Of a DNA stretch of 64,000 nucleotides, positions 9,219 through 18,792 are shown in pieces. This stretch comes from an uncultured Pirellulaceae bacterium (GTDB taxonomy: Bacteria; Planctomycetota; Planctomycetia; Pirellulales; Pirellulaceae). Position 1 is the stretch's first letter; the number at the start of each line of letters is the position of its first letter. Where the stretch lies: contig CAJQPP010000031.1 of the NCBI GenBank assembly GCA_905480235.1, positions 1 to 64,000 of the forward strand, read 5' to 3'. A program made the translations under genes and the position numbers. The notes beneath the pieces were generated by a model, which had not been told where the DNA came from, did not search any database, and worked only from the letters and a program-made list of their open reading frames with translations.

Positions 9219-10289
9219 TCAGCGGTTGCCAGTGCGTTTCATGATCGGACCCGGGTAATTCATTGGCGGGGTCGCAACTGGTTTGTCGCCTAATTGATAG
9301 CCTCGACCACGGTAGGTAGGTCGCGATTGTTGGACCTGGCCGTAAAACCGCCGCCCGGGACGTTGCTCGCTTGATGGGTTGGGTGCTTTCGCTTTGACGC
9401 GGGTCGGCTCGCTGTAACCCGTTTGCATCGCAGCTGGCGATGCTTGCTTAGCCTGCTGGCCTTGGGAACGCTGCCAAACGACTCCAGCCATTTCCTGAAA
9501 ACTCTTGCGAACTTCAGGGGATAAACATTCGATGCGGTTCGCCATCCGCTGCACCCCAGGACCGTTTCGGCCGCTGGTTTCAGAGAGCTTCTCGGCAAAC
9601 TTCATCGTCTCTACGAAATTATGGTCGGCTGTCGTGCCTACGAGCGGGTGAATCGTTTTGGCGATGACGCTGGCTGCCAAATTATCGATTTTCAAAAAGA
9701 AGTTCATCCGACTAGTGACCTGCGTCTGCCCCTCGGGACCACGGTGGTAACTCGACTCCACCATAATGACACAACTGCCGGTGACCTTACGAAACAACAT
9801 GGGACCTTCGTATTCGCCTTCGGCGTAATAAATATTCAGGTTAGGTTGCCCGAACACCAACTCGGCTTGGGTCTCCGTTCCAGCACCGTCAGAGGCCTCT
9901 AAACGAAACGGCGCCGTCCTTTTCGCAGACATCTCTGAAATTCCCATCAGCTGCCAAGTTCCAATGATGGTCTCGGGGTACCGCAGAAGAAACAGATACA
10001 TGTCGGGATCAGAATTGATCGTCGTAATCGGAAGCTGGCGGTACAGGCTGCTGTGATTGACCACGTCAGCCACCCGCCTGGCCGCAGTTGGCGACATCTG
10101 TTTGTACGGAATGCGGGCCGCTGCTTTTTTACGATAGGTGCTGTTGGTGGTCCCCGTGGCCATACTGGGATCGATCAACTGGGCGTCAAGCAGGTGCGGA
10201 GCGGTGGCAAGAATCACAAAGCACAACGCTGTCAGCCACGTCGCTTTTACGCACACGCAGCCAAGAATGTGGTTTGAAAAGAGTTTCAT
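9219..10289 (-). CDS. Exported protein of unknown function
   Basis: About 356 residues from ATG 10289. The N terminus MKLFSNHILGCVCV... with a long hydrophobic stretch ending LLDAQ is a signal peptide, so the protein is exported. The middle (about 60-250) is mixed alpha/beta with no family I can name; the C-terminal 90 residues are Pro-, Gln-, Arg- and Gly-rich and probably disordered (ending around PMNYPGPIMKRTGNR). The frame extends 14 codons upstream to 10331, but that part is not a good signal sequence. Alone on the minus strand, preceded by the cyclophilin gene and its terminator. Confidence 0.75.
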   Translation of the reverse strand: MKLFSNHILGCVCVKATWLTALCFVILATAPHLLDAQLIDPSMATGTTNSTYRKKAAARIPYKQMSPTAARRVADVVNHSSLYRQLPITTINSDPDMYLFLLRYPETIIGTWQLMGISEMSAKRTAPFRLEASDGAGTETQAELVFGQPNLNIYYAEGEYEGPMLFRKVTGSCVIMVESSYHRGPEGQTQVTSRMNFFLKIDNLAASVIAKTIHPLVGTTADHNFVETMKFAEKLSETSGRNGPGVQRMANRIECLSPEVRKSFQEMAGVVWQRSQGQQAKQASPAAMQTGYSEPTRVKAKAPNPSSEQRPGRRFYGQVQQSRPTYRGRGYQLGDKPVATPPMNYPGPIMKRTGNR

Positions 10290-10591
10290 ACTCAGTGATC
10301 GTACTGTGCCCCCACAGACCAGATTCAACACCTCGCAGGCGTGAAGAGTCCGTACTCACAGACTCGAAACTGGTATACCTCGTTGTCTTCGGCATTCCAT
10401 GGGGCGTAGGTATACCGTTTCTTGGAATTGCGTGAGCGATAGCAAGCTCCATGCATGCAAAAAAAACGCGTAACGCCTGCCAACTTTTCGTGGCCAACAT
10501 TACGCGTTGATTTTTTCGACTCTGCTGCGAGCCCATTTAGCAACTGCCAAACAAAGATTCAAAGCAGGCGTGTTCGAGCTAAATTCGTAGC
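10290..10591. other. Intergenic region carrying the cyclophilin terminator
   Basis: About 300 nt without a supportable gene. It holds the hairpin at 10459-10508 and should hold the promoter of the exported protein at 9219-10289. Confidence 0.4.
10459..10508 (-). terminator. Rho-independent terminator after the exported cyclophilin
   Basis: Perfect inverted repeat AACGCGTAA/TTACGCGTT around a 26-nt loop that itself can pair TTGGCC with GGC-rich bases. On the minus strand the stem is followed by eight T. A T-run also follows on the plus strand (10511-10516), so it could work in both directions. Confidence 0.8.
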
Positions 10592-11707
10592 TTACTCACC
10601 GACTTTCTTAGGTGTGTAGTCATGATCACGCTTCCGCACGACCGTCGCTTTGTTAATCGTGCTTGGCGAAATACCCATGGGACGACTGGGGTCGACTTTG
10701 GTTAATTCTCCCAACACATCCTTGCCTTCGATCACTCGACCAAACGCCGTGTGCTTGCCGTCCAAGAAGGGAGTCGGCATAAAGGTCAAAAAGAACTGGG
10801 ATCCGCCGGTGTCTTTGCCAGCATGGGCCATGCTGAGTGTGCCAGAAAAGTGGTGGCGATAATTTTCCACACCGCACTCGCAAGGAATACTGTATCCCGG
10901 TCCACCAGCGCCGGTGCCGTCGGGGCAGCCCCCCTGGGCCATGAAATTACCCAGCACACGGTGAAAATTCAGCCCGTCGTAATAACCGCTCTCAATCAGG
11001 CTGATAAAGTTTGCTACCGAATTGGGAGCTTCATTTTCGTAAAGTTCAATCACTACAGGCCCGGAACTGGTCTCGAACATAACACGTGGCAGATCATCGG
11101 CTTCCGCTTCTGCAGCTCGAATCTTGGTCTCTTCTGCCCAGTTTGCTTTGAGATCCGCCAGCATACTTTGGTAGCGGGCTCCCATTTGCAAACCACCTTT
11201 GTCGGCCGCTTGCTTAAACATGGCTTCTGCCTTGTCAAAGTCATCCATACCAAATGCGATGACGCCGGCCACATCAAACAACTCGGCTCCGGCGTACCCT
11301 TTTTGCATCATCAAATTGGTAATCTCTGATGCTTTTCCATATTGATCGTTGAGAGCTTCGCTGCCAGCAATCGAGATCAGCGATGAAGTTAAATCTTTGC
11401 TCGGATCCGTGGCGACGCCGTAGGCGGCTAAACCGGTTTCTCGCAACTGAGGAAGCAACTCTTTCCCCTGCTTCTGAAGACCCATAAACCGCTCGCGAAG
11501 TTTATTCATGGTGGCGGCGTCAGACTGATCTACCGCGCGAGCTTCGGTCATTAATGCTTCGGTCTTTTTATTGACATCTTGAAATTGTGCATAAACTTTA
11601 TTGAACGCTGCCATGGCGTCATCAGTAGGCTGGTCCTGCGCGATTGCCACTTGGCATGTTAGGGCTAATACAAAAAGCGTGAATGCCATCACAGGGCGGA
11701 ACAACAT
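10592..11707 (-). CDS. Exported peptidyl-prolyl cis-trans isomerase, cyclophilin type
   Basis: 371 residues. Signal peptide (MLFRPVMAFTLFVLALTCQVAIA), then a helical, partly TPR-like region (25-200), then a cyclophilin domain from about 208. Active-site residues are visible: FHRV (Arg), FMAQGG, SGTLSMAHAG, GSQFFLT, and FLDGKHTAFGRV. The residue that is Trp in cyclosporin-sensitive human CypA is Phe here, as in most bacterial cyclophilins. It would catalyse prolyl isomerisation during folding of exported proteins. ATG with AGGAG 7 nt upstream. Single gene ended by a strong terminator. Confidence 0.93.
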   Translation of the reverse strand: MLFRPVMAFTLFVLALTCQVAIAQDQPTDDAMAAFNKVYAQFQDVNKKTEALMTEARAVDQSDAATMNKLRERFMGLQKQGKELLPQLRETGLAAYGVATDPSKDLTSSLISIAGSEALNDQYGKASEITNLMMQKGYAGAELFDVAGVIAFGMDDFDKAEAMFKQAADKGGLQMGARYQSMLADLKANWAEETKIRAAEAEADDLPRVMFETSSGPVVIELYENEAPNSVANFISLIESGYYDGLNFHRVLGNFMAQGGCPDGTGAGGPGYSIPCECGVENYRHHFSGTLSMAHAGKDTGGSQFFLTFMPTPFLDGKHTAFGRVIEGKDVLGELTKVDPSRPMGISPSTINKATVVRKRDHDYTPKKVGE

Positions 11708-11798
11708 GGTTGTCTCCTAGAGATTTGACACGCCGGCCAAGAATTTTGGCAATCGGGCAGTGTGCAAGAGGTAAAAGGGAATCGAGATTTCCCTTAAT

Positions 11799-13370
11799 TT
11801 ACCGCCGCAGCGAATCTAATGCGATGACCCTTTCGGCCGTTACATGATTTAGCTGTAACTGCTGATGAAACCCGCGGTTACCTACTATGCCCACTCGCTG
11901 ATTTAGATAGGGTCGCAAATTGACCCCGGGAGGCGCCGCGACGTGATGGGTAACGACCCCGGTTTCGTCCTGCAAAACATAGGTTGCCTGTCCACTGCCG
12001 CCACCTCGCACCAGTTGGTTCAGATAACCGTGGGCATCGTAATTGTAAAGCAGTTCACCGGAGGCCTGAGGGGCCACCGCAGGCGTCATGGGGGATGCTG
12101 CGATGAACCCACGATTTCTCATGGTTTGCAAATCCACTGGCCCCCCGTCACCAGTCGCTCGATAGCCGGCTTGAATTTCCCGACATTTCCTGATTTTTTC
12201 GATCAACAGCCCCAACTGATTCATCTCTTGTTGTGAGGAAACGCGCGTGCGTAATTGCTCCGCTTCGGCTGCCAAAGGCATTAGATTCCATGCGGCAGGT
12301 GGCTTCAACATTTCTTGGGTCAGTCGCATCTCCAAAGACTGCAATGCAGGGTTCCCAAATGTGGGAGTTAACAGCGCCGCCGATCCGTTCACTGAGACTT
12401 GAGAAACCGGAAAGGCAATCATGGCGTTTGAACCGTTCGCATCAAATATTTCAGAGCGCGAATTGGCACCAGAGTTCAGCGTGTTGGGTTCCGTAAAACC
12501 CGCGTTGGGACTGATGTTATTATTCTCAAAACTGGCATCGGCAATAAACGTTGAGGGCTCATCGACAAAGTTGGCAATGGCTTTGCGGGCAGGTTTCCAG
12601 CCGCTTGCCGCGGGCACTGTGGTGTTGGAGCCTGAGTTAGTTACCGCCAGTGAACCAGCGGTGTACGATTGCGATTGCTGGCCCCACTCCCCAAAAACTG
12701 CTGCCGTCTGTTTTGGTCCCCACGATTCAAATGGCCGCGGACCCGAATTTTGCAGCGGCTTGGTTTGCTGACCCGAAACGATTTTCAAGGGGTCGCTGGG
12801 TTCATCCACGGGTTGCTCGGGGCTCTCCGTTTTCTCCGCTGTAATGTCTTTTGCTGCGATCCAACGAAACTCTCCCTTGGGAGGTTCCACTTGCACCCAA
12901 TCAGGCTGATCTTCCTGCAGTTCAAATTTTTCGCGATCGACGACTCCGAGCACCTGCAGGCTTTCCCCAGCACGCAATTTGACTTGAAAAAGCGGTTTTT
13001 GAACGGGATTGAGACGGGTGCCTACCCAGGCCAGCGTGTCATCCTGAAGCACCTCAGCGCCACCGTTTTCGTCCAGCTCGACTTCCTCTCTTTGCACGAG
13101 GCAAAAACTGCCCTCGGGTGGTCGAATTGCCATCCAACCGCCAGGATCATGCCGGTAGATCTCAATTTTCGTACCGGGGGCCAGGCGATCTGTTCCGTAA
13201 TGCGTTTCGCCGGGTCCGCTGCGCACCACCGCGCCATCACTGACAACCGTCGCCCGATAGGGGAACTTGGTTTGTTGAGCATGCGATGGGCCGGCCAGCA
13301 ACAGAAGCAGGCCTAAGCAACTCAACGCAGATAATATTTTAGAATTTTGGTCAATCACGTTAGCGCACAC
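11799..13370 (-). CDS. Exported protein with SH3-like domains
   Basis: 523 residues. Signal peptide ending PSHAQ, then two SH3b-like modules: residues about 38-98 (ATVVSDGAVVRSGPGETHYGTDRLAPGT...) and about 110-170 (LAWVGTRLNPVQKPLFQVKLRAGESLQVLGV...), typical of bacterial proteins that sit at the cell wall or bind surface ligands. A long Asn/Ser/Pro-rich linker and a C-terminal segment (about 450-523, including YVLQDETGVVTHHVAAPPGVNLRPYLNQRVGIVG) that looks like another small beta domain follow. The start is a GTG at 13370; GTG at codon 5 is an alternative. Function unknown; a role in envelope structure is inferred. Confidence 0.75.
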   Translation of the reverse strand: MCANVIDQNSKILSALSCLGLLLLLAGPSHAQQTKFPYRATVVSDGAVVRSGPGETHYGTDRLAPGTKIEIYRHDPGGWMAIRPPEGSFCLVQREEVELDENGGAEVLQDDTLAWVGTRLNPVQKPLFQVKLRAGESLQVLGVVDREKFELQEDQPDWVQVEPPKGEFRWIAAKDITAEKTESPEQPVDEPSDPLKIVSGQQTKPLQNSGPRPFESWGPKQTAAVFGEWGQQSQSYTAGSLAVTNSGSNTTVPAASGWKPARKAIANFVDEPSTFIADASFENNNISPNAGFTEPNTLNSGANSRSEIFDANGSNAMIAFPVSQVSVNGSAALLTPTFGNPALQSLEMRLTQEMLKPPAAWNLMPLAAEAEQLRTRVSSQQEMNQLGLLIEKIRKCREIQAGYRATGDGGPVDLQTMRNRGFIAASPMTPAVAPQASGELLYNYDAHGYLNQLVRGGGSGQATYVLQDETGVVTHHVAAPPGVNLRPYLNQRVGIVGNRGFHQQLQLNHVTAERVIALDSLRR

Positions 13371-13495
13371 TTATCGGAGGAAGATAAACGTCGTGAGCTT
13401 GTACCGAAATCCAAAGCAGCGTGACAAGATCAAAACAGCCTGCTCGCTAGCGACCCCCGGCGAAACCAGCGACACGGGGGATATCAGACGGTTGT

Positions 13496-14314
13496 TCAGG
13501 CCGAGAACTGATGGCCTTTTTGCGGGCCATCCTGAGTCAGCGTAAGAATTTCCGGACCTGTTTCGGTCATTAGAATCGTGTGCTCGAATTGGGCTGACAA
13601 TTGATTGTCGGCGGTTCGCACCGTCCAACCATCTCTGGTGTCCATGCGTGTTCGATGCGTTCCTAGGTTAACCATCGGTTCGATGGTGAAACACATACCG
13701 GCGTCTAACCGGTCACGTCGGCTCTGTTGCGTGGGCACATGGGGGACATTGGGTCGCTGATGAAACTGCATACCGATGCCATGACCAACGTATTTGTCCA
13801 CGACACCATACCCAAAATTATTTTTGACATGGGGTGCGATGGTCTCGCCAATCGTGGAAACGCGGCAACCCGGCGTTAGGGCATCGATTGCCATGTACAG
13901 ACAATCAAACGCACATTGGACCAACTTAATTGCCTCTGCCGTCGGTTGGCCGATCAGAAATGTCTCCGATTGGTCGCCATGCCACCCATCGACAATCGTG
14001 GTGAGGTCAACGTTTACGATATCGCCATCGCGTAACTCATAAGCACCAGGAATGCCATGACAGACGACATCATTGACGCTGATACAGCAACTTTTGGGAT
14101 ACGGCGTCGTATCACCAGCGTAATGCAGGCAGGCAGGTGTGTGGCCGTGTTGGGCAGTGAAGTCGTAGACCAACTTATCAATAGCTTCGGTTCGCACCCC
14201 GGCTTTGATTTGCGGACGAATGTGGTCCATCAACCGGGCGTTAAATTTGCCGGCTTCACGCATCATTTGGCGTTCAGTTTGCCCAAGACGGAGACGTGGA
14301 GTTTTGCGTATCAT
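13496..14314 (-). CDS. map: Methionine aminopeptidase, type I
   Basis: Removes the initiator Met from new proteins in the cytoplasm. About 272 residues from ATG 14314. All five metal ligands are visible: Asp in VNVDLT, Asp in HGDQSETF, His in YVGHGIG, Glu in FTIEPMV and Glu in AQFEHT; the substrate His is in LHYAG. The reading frame is open for 35 more codons to 14419 and that extension contains CGACELCG, reminiscent of a zinc knuckle, but the remaining residues are not typical of type Ib/Ic extensions and the match may be chance. The gene is divergent from leuS. Confidence 0.93.
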   Translation of the reverse strand: MIRKTPRLRLGQTERQMMREAGKFNARLMDHIRPQIKAGVRTEAIDKLVYDFTAQHGHTPACLHYAGDTTPYPKSCCISVNDVVCHGIPGAYELRDGDIVNVDLTTIVDGWHGDQSETFLIGQPTAEAIKLVQCAFDCLYMAIDALTPGCRVSTIGETIAPHVKNNFGYGVVDKYVGHGIGMQFHQRPNVPHVPTQQSRRDRLDAGMCFTIEPMVNLGTHRTRMDTRDGWTVRTADNQLSAQFEHTILMTETGPEILTLTQDGPQKGHQFSA

Positions 14315-14781
14315 TTTGCGACCGTTAAGATTTTTTCGATGCCAGAGTGTTTTCGGTCCACAAAGCTCGCAAGCTCCGCAGAAATCCCGATGGGGAGGAG
14401 ATGACGCCCAACCAGTCATACACGGAAACGGGCTGCTCGGTTATGATATCTCCTGCCGATAAATGATGTTCCATTCTGACCCATTTTACCAGTTGCGATT
14501 GGTTGACTTTGTAGATTTTTTGGGAAATCGTCCGCAGGATGGGCACGCTTTACCTAACCGGAACGGGACGTTTTTTGAGCAATCAGAAATCCCGGTACCC
14601 GATATGCCATCAGGAATAGCGTGGCCCCTTCATACAAGCATAAAATCTAGTCGATCCACACTGAAAAACTGGAGTAAATCCGGTTCTAGCAGGCGTTTAC
14701 AGGCACCCCCAAAGAGGCGAAAACTCGCCTTAATATTTAACGACATCTTGCACCCAACCCAAAATCTGAAGACGAATTCAA
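14315..14781. other. Intergenic region between map and leuS
   Basis: About 465 nt, divergent promoters expected. A 171-codon plus-strand frame starting at 14463 runs into leuS in another frame and has no domain; I do not regard it as a gene. A small hairpin at 14715-14730 lies in the probable leuS leader. Confidence 0.4.
14715..14730 (+). promoter_or_regulatory. Small hairpin in the leuS leader
   Basis: Perfect inverted repeat AGGCGA-aaac-TCGCCT, 51 nt before the leuS ATG, followed by an AT-rich stretch. Could be a leader hairpin; no T-box or leader peptide with Leu codons is apparent. Confidence 0.3.
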
Positions 14782-17535
14782 ATGCCTCGATACAATCCAG
14801 CCGCGATCGAACCTCGCTGGCAAAAGCACTGGGAAGAAGCCAAGACGTTTCGCTGCCCCGAGATGCCCGAGGGCGAAAAACTGTATGTTCTGGATATGTT
14901 CCCTTATCCCAGCGGATCCGGGTTGCATGTTGGCCATCCAGAGGGGTACACGGCTACCGACATTGTGTGCCGCTATAACCGCATGCTGGGCAAGAGTGTG
15001 TTGCATCCGATGGGATTCGATGCCTTTGGTTTGCCGGCAGAAGAATATGCCATCAAGACCAACACACCGCCGCGTGAATCAACCGAACGCAATATCGAAA
15101 CGTTCACCCGGCAACTCAAAATGCTGGGTTTTAGTTACGACTGGGACCGCGAACTAGCCACCACGGACGTCTCTTACTTCCGCTGGACACAGTGGATATT
15201 TCTGGTGCTTCATGACACCTGGTTCGACACCGCTCAACAACAGGGCAGACCGATTGCCGAACTGCCCATTCCCGATTCAGTTCAGGAGCAGGGTGAGGCC
15301 GCGATCGCGTCCTATCGAGACGAATTCCGACTGGCTTACCAATCGGACGAATTGGTGAATTGGTGTCCAGCCTTAGGTACGGTCCTAGCCAATGAAGAAA
15401 TTATTGATGGCAAAAGCGAACGCGGTGGACATCCCGTGGAACGACGGCCTTTGCGACAATGGATGTTGCGAATTACCGCTTATGCACAACGATTGGAAAA
15501 CGACCTGGAACCACTGGATTGGTCCTACGGAATTAAAAAGCTCCAAAAAGACTGGATCGGCCGCAGCGTAGGAGCGGAGGTCGATTATTTCATTGGCGAC
15601 CATTCCGCATTTGCCGCGTGGCAAATGACACGACAGGAATCCGGATTTCCCCTCCACGCCGCCGACGATGTGTTGCGGGTATACACCACCCGTCCCGACA
15701 CGCTGTACGGAGCGACCTACATGGTCATCGCGCCGGAACATCCTTTGCTGGACCAACTCACCTCCGCAGAACAACGCGTTGAAGTCGAAACCTATGTGAT
15801 CAGTGCCAAGGCTCGTAGCGAACGCGAGCGGCAGCAGACCGCAAAAAATAAAACGGGCGTGTTTCTTGGGGCCCATGCCATCAATCCCATTAACGGTGAG
15901 TCGATTCCGATCTGGGTCGCCGATTACGTTTTGGCGTCTTACGGAACCGGCGCGATTATGGCAGTGCCTGCGCACGACGAGCGAGATTTTGAGTTCGCCC
16001 AACAATTTGGCTTACCGATCACTGCCGTCTATGAACCTGCTGCGGGCACCCCAGATATCGACCGCGAAAAAATCAGTGCCGGTGAGGTTTGCTACAACGG
16101 CGAGGGTACCGCGATCAATTCCGAAAAATACAACGGTTCCTCCATCGCTGAATTCAAAAAACAAGTGATTGCCGACCTACACGATTCCGGCATGGGGAAA
16201 GGGGCCGTCAACTACAAACTACGCGACTGGCTATTTAGTCGCCAACGATTTTGGGGTGAGCCTTTTCCGATTTTGCATGAACTGGACGAGAACGGCAAAC
16301 CGACCGGAGCTGTCCGCGCCGTTCCCGAATCTCACCTGCCTGTGGATCTGCCACACATCGAAGACTACAAACCGCACGGCAAACCCGAGCCACCTTTAGG
16401 CAAAGCCGACGAACACTGGCTGTACCCTGTAATCGATGGCGTCAAATACCGCCGCGAAATTAACACCATGCCCCAATGGGCTGGCTCTTGTTGGTATTAC
16501 CTTCGCTTCATCGACCCGCAAAACAACGCCTGCTTTATCGACAAAGAAAAAGAAAAAGCCTGGATGCCGGTCGACTTGTATGTGGGTGGCGCAGAGCACG
16601 CGGTATTACACCTTTTGTACGCGAGATTTTGGCACAAAGTACTTTTCGATCGCGGACACGTCAGTCACCCCGAACCGTTCGCAAAACTGGTCAACCAAGG
16701 CATGATTTTAGGTGAGATGGAATTCACCTTGCCCAACGGCGAAAAAGTGGACGTGGAGGATGTGGAAAAGAAAGGCGAAGTTTTCGTCTTAAAAAACAAC
16801 CCCAAGGTAAAAATCGATAGCCGGGCTCACAAAATGTCCAAGAGCCGAGGCAATGTCATCAACCCCGATGACATCGTACAGAATTACGGTGCGGATTCAC
16901 TGCGTTTGTACGAGATGTTCATGGGGCCCCTTGAGCAATCCAAACCATGGAGTATGCAAGGCGTTAGCGGAGTGAAAGGATTCCTCGACCGAGCATGGCG
17001 GATGGTTATCGATCAGCATTCCGAAGAGATTTGTCTGCACCCCGCGGTTGTCGAGGAAACGCCCTCCAAGGAAGCCAATAAAGTGGTGCACAAGACCATC
17101 AAAGCCGTCACCGAAGACCTTGAGAAAATGAGCTTCAACACCGCCATTTCGCGGATGATGGAATGTGTCAATTACTTTACAAAACAGGACAAGCGACCCA
17201 AGTCATTGATGGAATCGTTCGTGCTTTTGTTGGCCCCTTTCGCTCCCCACATCAGTGAAGAATTGTGGCATGCCCTGGGACACCCCAACACCTTGGCCTA
17301 CGAACCGTGGCCGGCCTTCGACGAAACTCTTACGGTTGATGAAGAAATCGAAATTCCAGTTCAAATCAACGGCAAGGTGAAAGTAAAAATCCAGGTGCCT
17401 CGTGACACCAACAAAGACACGTTGGAAACACTGGCCCGCGATGACCAACGCGTGGAGAAACTAATTGGCTCGGCAGCGGTGATGAAAGTCATTGTGGTAC
17501 CCGGTCGTTTGGTCAATTTTGTGATCAAGGCCTAG
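14782..17535 (+). CDS. leuS: Leucyl-tRNA synthetase
   Basis: 917 residues, class I synthetase that charges tRNA-Leu. The HIGH-type motif appears in [16 protein letters not shown] (residues 40-55), the CP1 editing domain occupies roughly 235-440 (with [20 protein letters not shown] and the [15 protein letters not shown] editing-site segment), and the KMSKS loop is [10 protein letters not shown] near residue 680. A C-terminal anticodon-binding and small beta domain end the protein. Slightly longer than the 860 of E. coli because of inserts around the catalytic domain. mutY follows after a hairpin. Confidence 0.98.
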   Translation: MPRYNPAAIEPRWQKHWEEAKTFRCPEMPEGEKLYVLDMFPYPSGSGLHVGHPEGYTATDIVCRYNRMLGKSVLHPMGFDAFGLPAEEYAIKTNTPPRESTERNIETFTRQLKMLGFSYDWDRELATTDVSYFRWTQWIFLVLHDTWFDTAQQQGRPIAELPIPDSVQEQGEAAIASYRDEFRLAYQSDELVNWCPALGTVLANEEIIDGKSERGGHPVERRPLRQWMLRITAYAQRLENDLEPLDWSYGIKKLQKDWIGRSVGAEVDYFIGDHSAFAAWQMTRQESGFPLHAADDVLRVYTTRPDTLYGATYMVIAPEHPLLDQLTSAEQRVEVETYVISAKARSERERQQTAKNKTGVFLGAHAINPINGESIPIWVADYVLASYGTGAIMAVPAHDERDFEFAQQFGLPITAVYEPAAGTPDIDREKISAGEVCYNGEGTAINSEKYNGSSIAEFKKQVIADLHDSGMGKGAVNYKLRDWLFSRQRFWGEPFPILHELDENGKPTGAVRAVPESHLPVDLPHIEDYKPHGKPEPPLGKADEHWLYPVIDGVKYRREINTMPQWAGSCWYYLRFIDPQNNACFIDKEKEKAWMPVDLYVGGAEHAVLHLLYARFWHKVLFDRGHVSHPEPFAKLVNQGMILGEMEFTLPNGEKVDVEDVEKKGEVFVLKNNPKVKIDSRAHKMSKSRGNVINPDDIVQNYGADSLRLYEMFMGPLEQSKPWSMQGVSGVKGFLDRAWRMVIDQHSEEICLHPAVVEETPSKEANKVVHKTIKAVTEDLEKMSFNTAISRMMECVNYFTKQDKRPKSLMESFVLLLAPFAPHISEELWHALGHPNTLAYEPWPAFDETLTVDEEIEIPVQINGKVKVKIQVPRDTNKDTLETLARDDQRVEKLIGSAAVMKVIVVPGRLVNFVIKA

Positions 17536-17543
17536 ATCGCGTC

Positions 17544-17580
17544 GCACGGTGAGGGTGAATTCAGACGGTCCCTCCCGTGC
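17544..17580 (+). terminator. Hairpin between leuS and mutY
   Basis: GCACGG-t-GAGGG pairs with CCCTC-CCGTGC (11 bp, one bulged base) around a 14-nt loop, starting 8 nt after the leuS stop. No T-run follows, so it may be a Rho-assisted terminator or a processing hairpin rather than an intrinsic terminator. Confidence 0.5.
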
Positions 17581-17601
17581 AACTTCCTCGGTTGGGGGTG
17601 A

Positions 17602-18738
17602 ATGGCAGAAGACTGGCTTTCCTGCCTATTGAAACGTCTAGGTAAATTTAGGTCGGACATGCAAGACTCCTCAGATCGCTCTCGCTTTCGCCAACGCCTA
17701 TTGGCATGGTTCGATAACCATCAAAGAGACTTGCCATGGCGAAAAAATCGCACCCGATACCGGATATGGGTCAGCGAGATCATGCTCCAACAGACCCAAG
17801 TCGTTACCGTCGTCGATTATTTCCAGCGGTTCCTAAAGCGATTTCCCAACGTCAAATCCCTGGCCGCCGCGGAAGAATCAGAGGTCTTAAAATTCTGGGA
17901 AGGGCTCGGTTATTATCGGCGGGCCCGTCAAATGCACGCCGCAGCGAATCAGGTCGTCAAGCAACACAACGGTCGCTTTCCCGACACCTTTGAAGAGGTT
18001 CTGGCACTTCCGGGGATCGGGCGTTATAGCGCAGGCGCGATTCTGTCGATTGCCGATGACCAGCCACTGCCAATCCTCGAAGGCAATACTGTGCGGGTTT
18101 ACTCACGACTTATGAATTTCCAAGACGACGTCACAAAATCCGCCAGTCAAAAATCGTTGTGGGCTTTTGCGGACACGTTGATATCTCGAAAACGTCCCGG
18201 CGATTTGAATCAAGCGCTCATGGAACTGGGCAGCGAAATCTGCAACAAACGTGCTCCGCAGTGCACAGCCTGCCCGGTGGCTTCCTTTTGTCTTTCGCTG
18301 CAATGTGGCTCCCCAGAGCAACTCCCCAACAAAGGTCCCAAGCGTGTGCGTTACGAAGCGTTACACCAAATCGCGATCGTCATCCAACGTCGCAACCGAT
18401 TTGCAATCCGTTTATGTGGCCAAGATGAGCACTGGACGGGCTTGTGGGATTTCCCGCGTTTCACGGCTGAGACCGACGATACCGCTAACCGACTCAAACA
18501 AGTCGTACGAGAAACCAAGGAAAAAACGGGGCTCACCGTGCAACTGTCAACGCCCTTCCTAACGCTCAAACACGCGGTCACACGATTCCGAATTGAATTG
18601 GATTGTTATCGCGCTGTCTCGGTAGAGGGCCGTTTGCGATCTCAGCAGGATTTGCGCTGGGCATCGCTTGATGAATTGCATGAACTGGCGATGAGCGTCA
18701 CTGGGCGTAAGATCGTGCGTCACCTAATGAAAGGTTGA
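17602..18738 (+). CDS. mutY: A/G-specific adenine glycosylase MutY
   Basis: 378 residues; removes adenine mispaired with 8-oxoguanine. The base-excising Glu is E59 in SEIMLQQTQV, the helix-hairpin-helix is LPGIGRYSAGAI, the [4Fe-4S] ligands are C-x6-C-x2-C-x5-C in EICNKRAPQCTACPVASFC, and the C-terminal part (from about 255) is the NUDIX-like 8-oxoG recognition domain. Oddity: the position of the conserved catalytic Asp (LDGN in E. coli) is Glu here, E160 in ILEGN. The substitution is conservative and could be tolerated. GGGGGTG precedes the ATG. Confidence 0.93.
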   Translation: MAEDWLSCLLKRLGKFRSDMQDSSDRSRFRQRLLAWFDNHQRDLPWRKNRTRYRIWVSEIMLQQTQVVTVVDYFQRFLKRFPNVKSLAAAEESEVLKFWEGLGYYRRARQMHAAANQVVKQHNGRFPDTFEEVLALPGIGRYSAGAILSIADDQPLPILEGNTVRVYSRLMNFQDDVTKSASQKSLWAFADTLISRKRPGDLNQALMELGSEICNKRAPQCTACPVASFCLSLQCGSPEQLPNKGPKRVRYEALHQIAIVIQRRNRFAIRLCGQDEHWTGLWDFPRFTAETDDTANRLKQVVRETKEKTGLTVQLSTPFLTLKHAVTRFRIELDCYRAVSVEGRLRSQQDLRWASLDELHELAMSVTGRKIVRHLMKG

Positions 18739-18792
18739 CCGCAACGCGGCAAGTTTCCAGAACATCGGCCGCGGCAAGTTGAACAAGCGCAG

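Noticed and set aside
14315-14419. N-terminal extension of methionine aminopeptidase containing CGACELCG
   Set aside because: Possible zinc knuckle, but the rest is unlike known zinc-finger extensions and the core protein starts well at 14314. Kept only as a note.
14715-14730. T-box or attenuator for leuS
   Set aside because: Only a short 6-bp hairpin; no T-box sequence, specifier loop or Leu-codon leader peptide is visible.
14463-14978. 171-codon plus-strand frame overlapping the start of leuS
   Set aside because: Overlaps the well-supported leuS start in another frame, low-complexity composition, no family resemblance.
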